Assembly: GCA_902517565.1 (NCBI GenBank)
Contig: CABYCU010000001.1
Coordinates: 186,001-250,000 of the forward strand
DNA: 64,000 bases
Direction: 5' to 3'
Origin: an uncultured SAR86 cluster bacterium
Lineage (GTDB): Bacteria; Pseudomonadota; Gammaproteobacteria; Magnimaribacterales; Magnimaribacteraceae
Under the pieces are notes generated by a model, which did no database searches, was not told the DNA's origin, and saw only the letters and a program-made list of their open reading frames with translations. Position numbers and translations under genes: made by a program. Below, piece by piece: positions 63,309-64,000 of the stretch (the stretch's first letter is position 1; each line of letters starts with the position of its first letter).

Positions 63309-64000
63309 AACCTCACTTATTTTTGCTATCGCAATTACTCTTTATTACCTTCTTCTTCAATGGCCCGTCAATACTATTGAGGAACCTTATATAGAAGAAA
63401 TAGCCAATCAATCAATGGATTTAAATGATAGTGAGCAGTTACTATCAGAAACACTTGCACCCTTGTCTTCATCATCGAAAATCGAGCCCGTGGCAAAGAT
63501 AGATGAGTCAAGTTACTTTGAAATACAAAACGATGATTTGTCGCTTTTGATAGATTCTCGAACTGGAAGATTTTTTGCTTCACAGCTCAAAAATATTTCT
63601 GAAACAAAAGGTTCTGAGGAAGGCTTTATGGTCCTGGGTAGGACCTATAATGCAGATTCCGGAGGGGAAAATATTTACTTTGCCAACAGTGGTTTTTACA
63701 CCAGAACTCAAGGCTACTTGGACCCTGACTTCTCAAAAATTTCGGAACTAAATAGCAGCGAAGGAACGATGACTTATCTGTTGGAAGGTTCTGGGAATGG
63801 TATGACTTTTTCTAGAAGAATTGAAGTTCAGAAAAGTGGTTATGCGATAGATGTTGAAGATAAGGTTAGTTCTTCTCTTGATGAAGACATTGTGATCACT
63901 CCTTATGTCGTAATTGAAAGAGATGCATCTACCGTTGAAGAGAGTGGGCTAATGTATACATACTTGGGGCCGGTGTTTTCTTCTTCAAAGGACACTTATG
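63295..64000 (+). CDS. yidC: Membrane protein insertase YidC, N-terminal part (truncated by window end)
   Basis: Manual translation [27 protein letters not shown]... followed by periplasmic domain ([18 protein letters not shown]); order rnpA-yidD-yidC; not in the ORF track. Confidence 0.88.
   Translation, partial: MDVIKTSLIFAIAITLYYLLLQWPVNTIEEPYIEEIANQSMDLNDSEQLLSETLAPLSSSSKIEPVAKIDESSYFEIQNDDLSLLIDSRTGRFFASQLKNISETKGSEEGFMVLGRTYNADSGGENIYFANSGFYTRTQGYLDPDFSKISELNSSEGTMTYLLEGSGNGMTFSRRIEVQKSGYAIDVEDKVSSSLDEDIVITPYVVIERDASTVEESGLMYTYLGPVFSSSKDTY

Overview
The window is a gene-dense, AT-rich chromosomal segment that looks like a streamlined marine gammaproteobacterium. The taxonomic guess is inference from gene content and synteny only. 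It ends at a dnaA/rpmH-type replication-origin neighbourhood: gyrB-recF-dnaN-dnaA on the minus strand, an intergenic region with two perfect DnaA boxes, then rpmH-rnpA-yidD-yidC on the plus strand. Core blocks are ahcY/argH/lptM/lysA/dapF/DUF484/xerC/HAD; engB/FkbM/polA/dsbB/pckA/gshA; typA; a caa3/aa3-type cytochrome c oxidase locus with its assembly factors; aroE/tsaC/purE; def/fmt/trkAH; and lpxL-like/GlyRS/gmhB/plsC. A catabolic accessory region (about 7.9-19.4 kb) carries acyl-CoA dehydrogenase, D-aminoacylase-like, TPP enzyme, nitroreductase, acyl-CoA synthetase, carotenoid oxygenase, MaoC and CitE-like genes. There is one tRNA-Arg(CCG). I saw no CRISPR, IS element, prophage or rRNA. The most interesting signals are: (1) a module of a small CxxC/His secreted protein and a TonB receptor with four His/Asp-rich inserts, directly downstream of Sco1 in the cytochrome oxidase assembly gene run, a candidate metal (Cu/Zn) acquisition system; (2) a single-chain alpha2-type glycyl-tRNA synthetase at the syntenic position where gammaproteobacteria normally carry glyQ-glyS; (3) an FkbM methyltransferase whose reading frame extends about 100 codons upstream without any ATG/GTG/TTG start; (4) a GyrB with an obligatory Lys-rich N-terminal tail encoded over an A9 run; (5) a Met/His-rich beta-barrel-like protein; (6) small genes missed by the ORF track (lptM, rpmH, 5' part of yidC).
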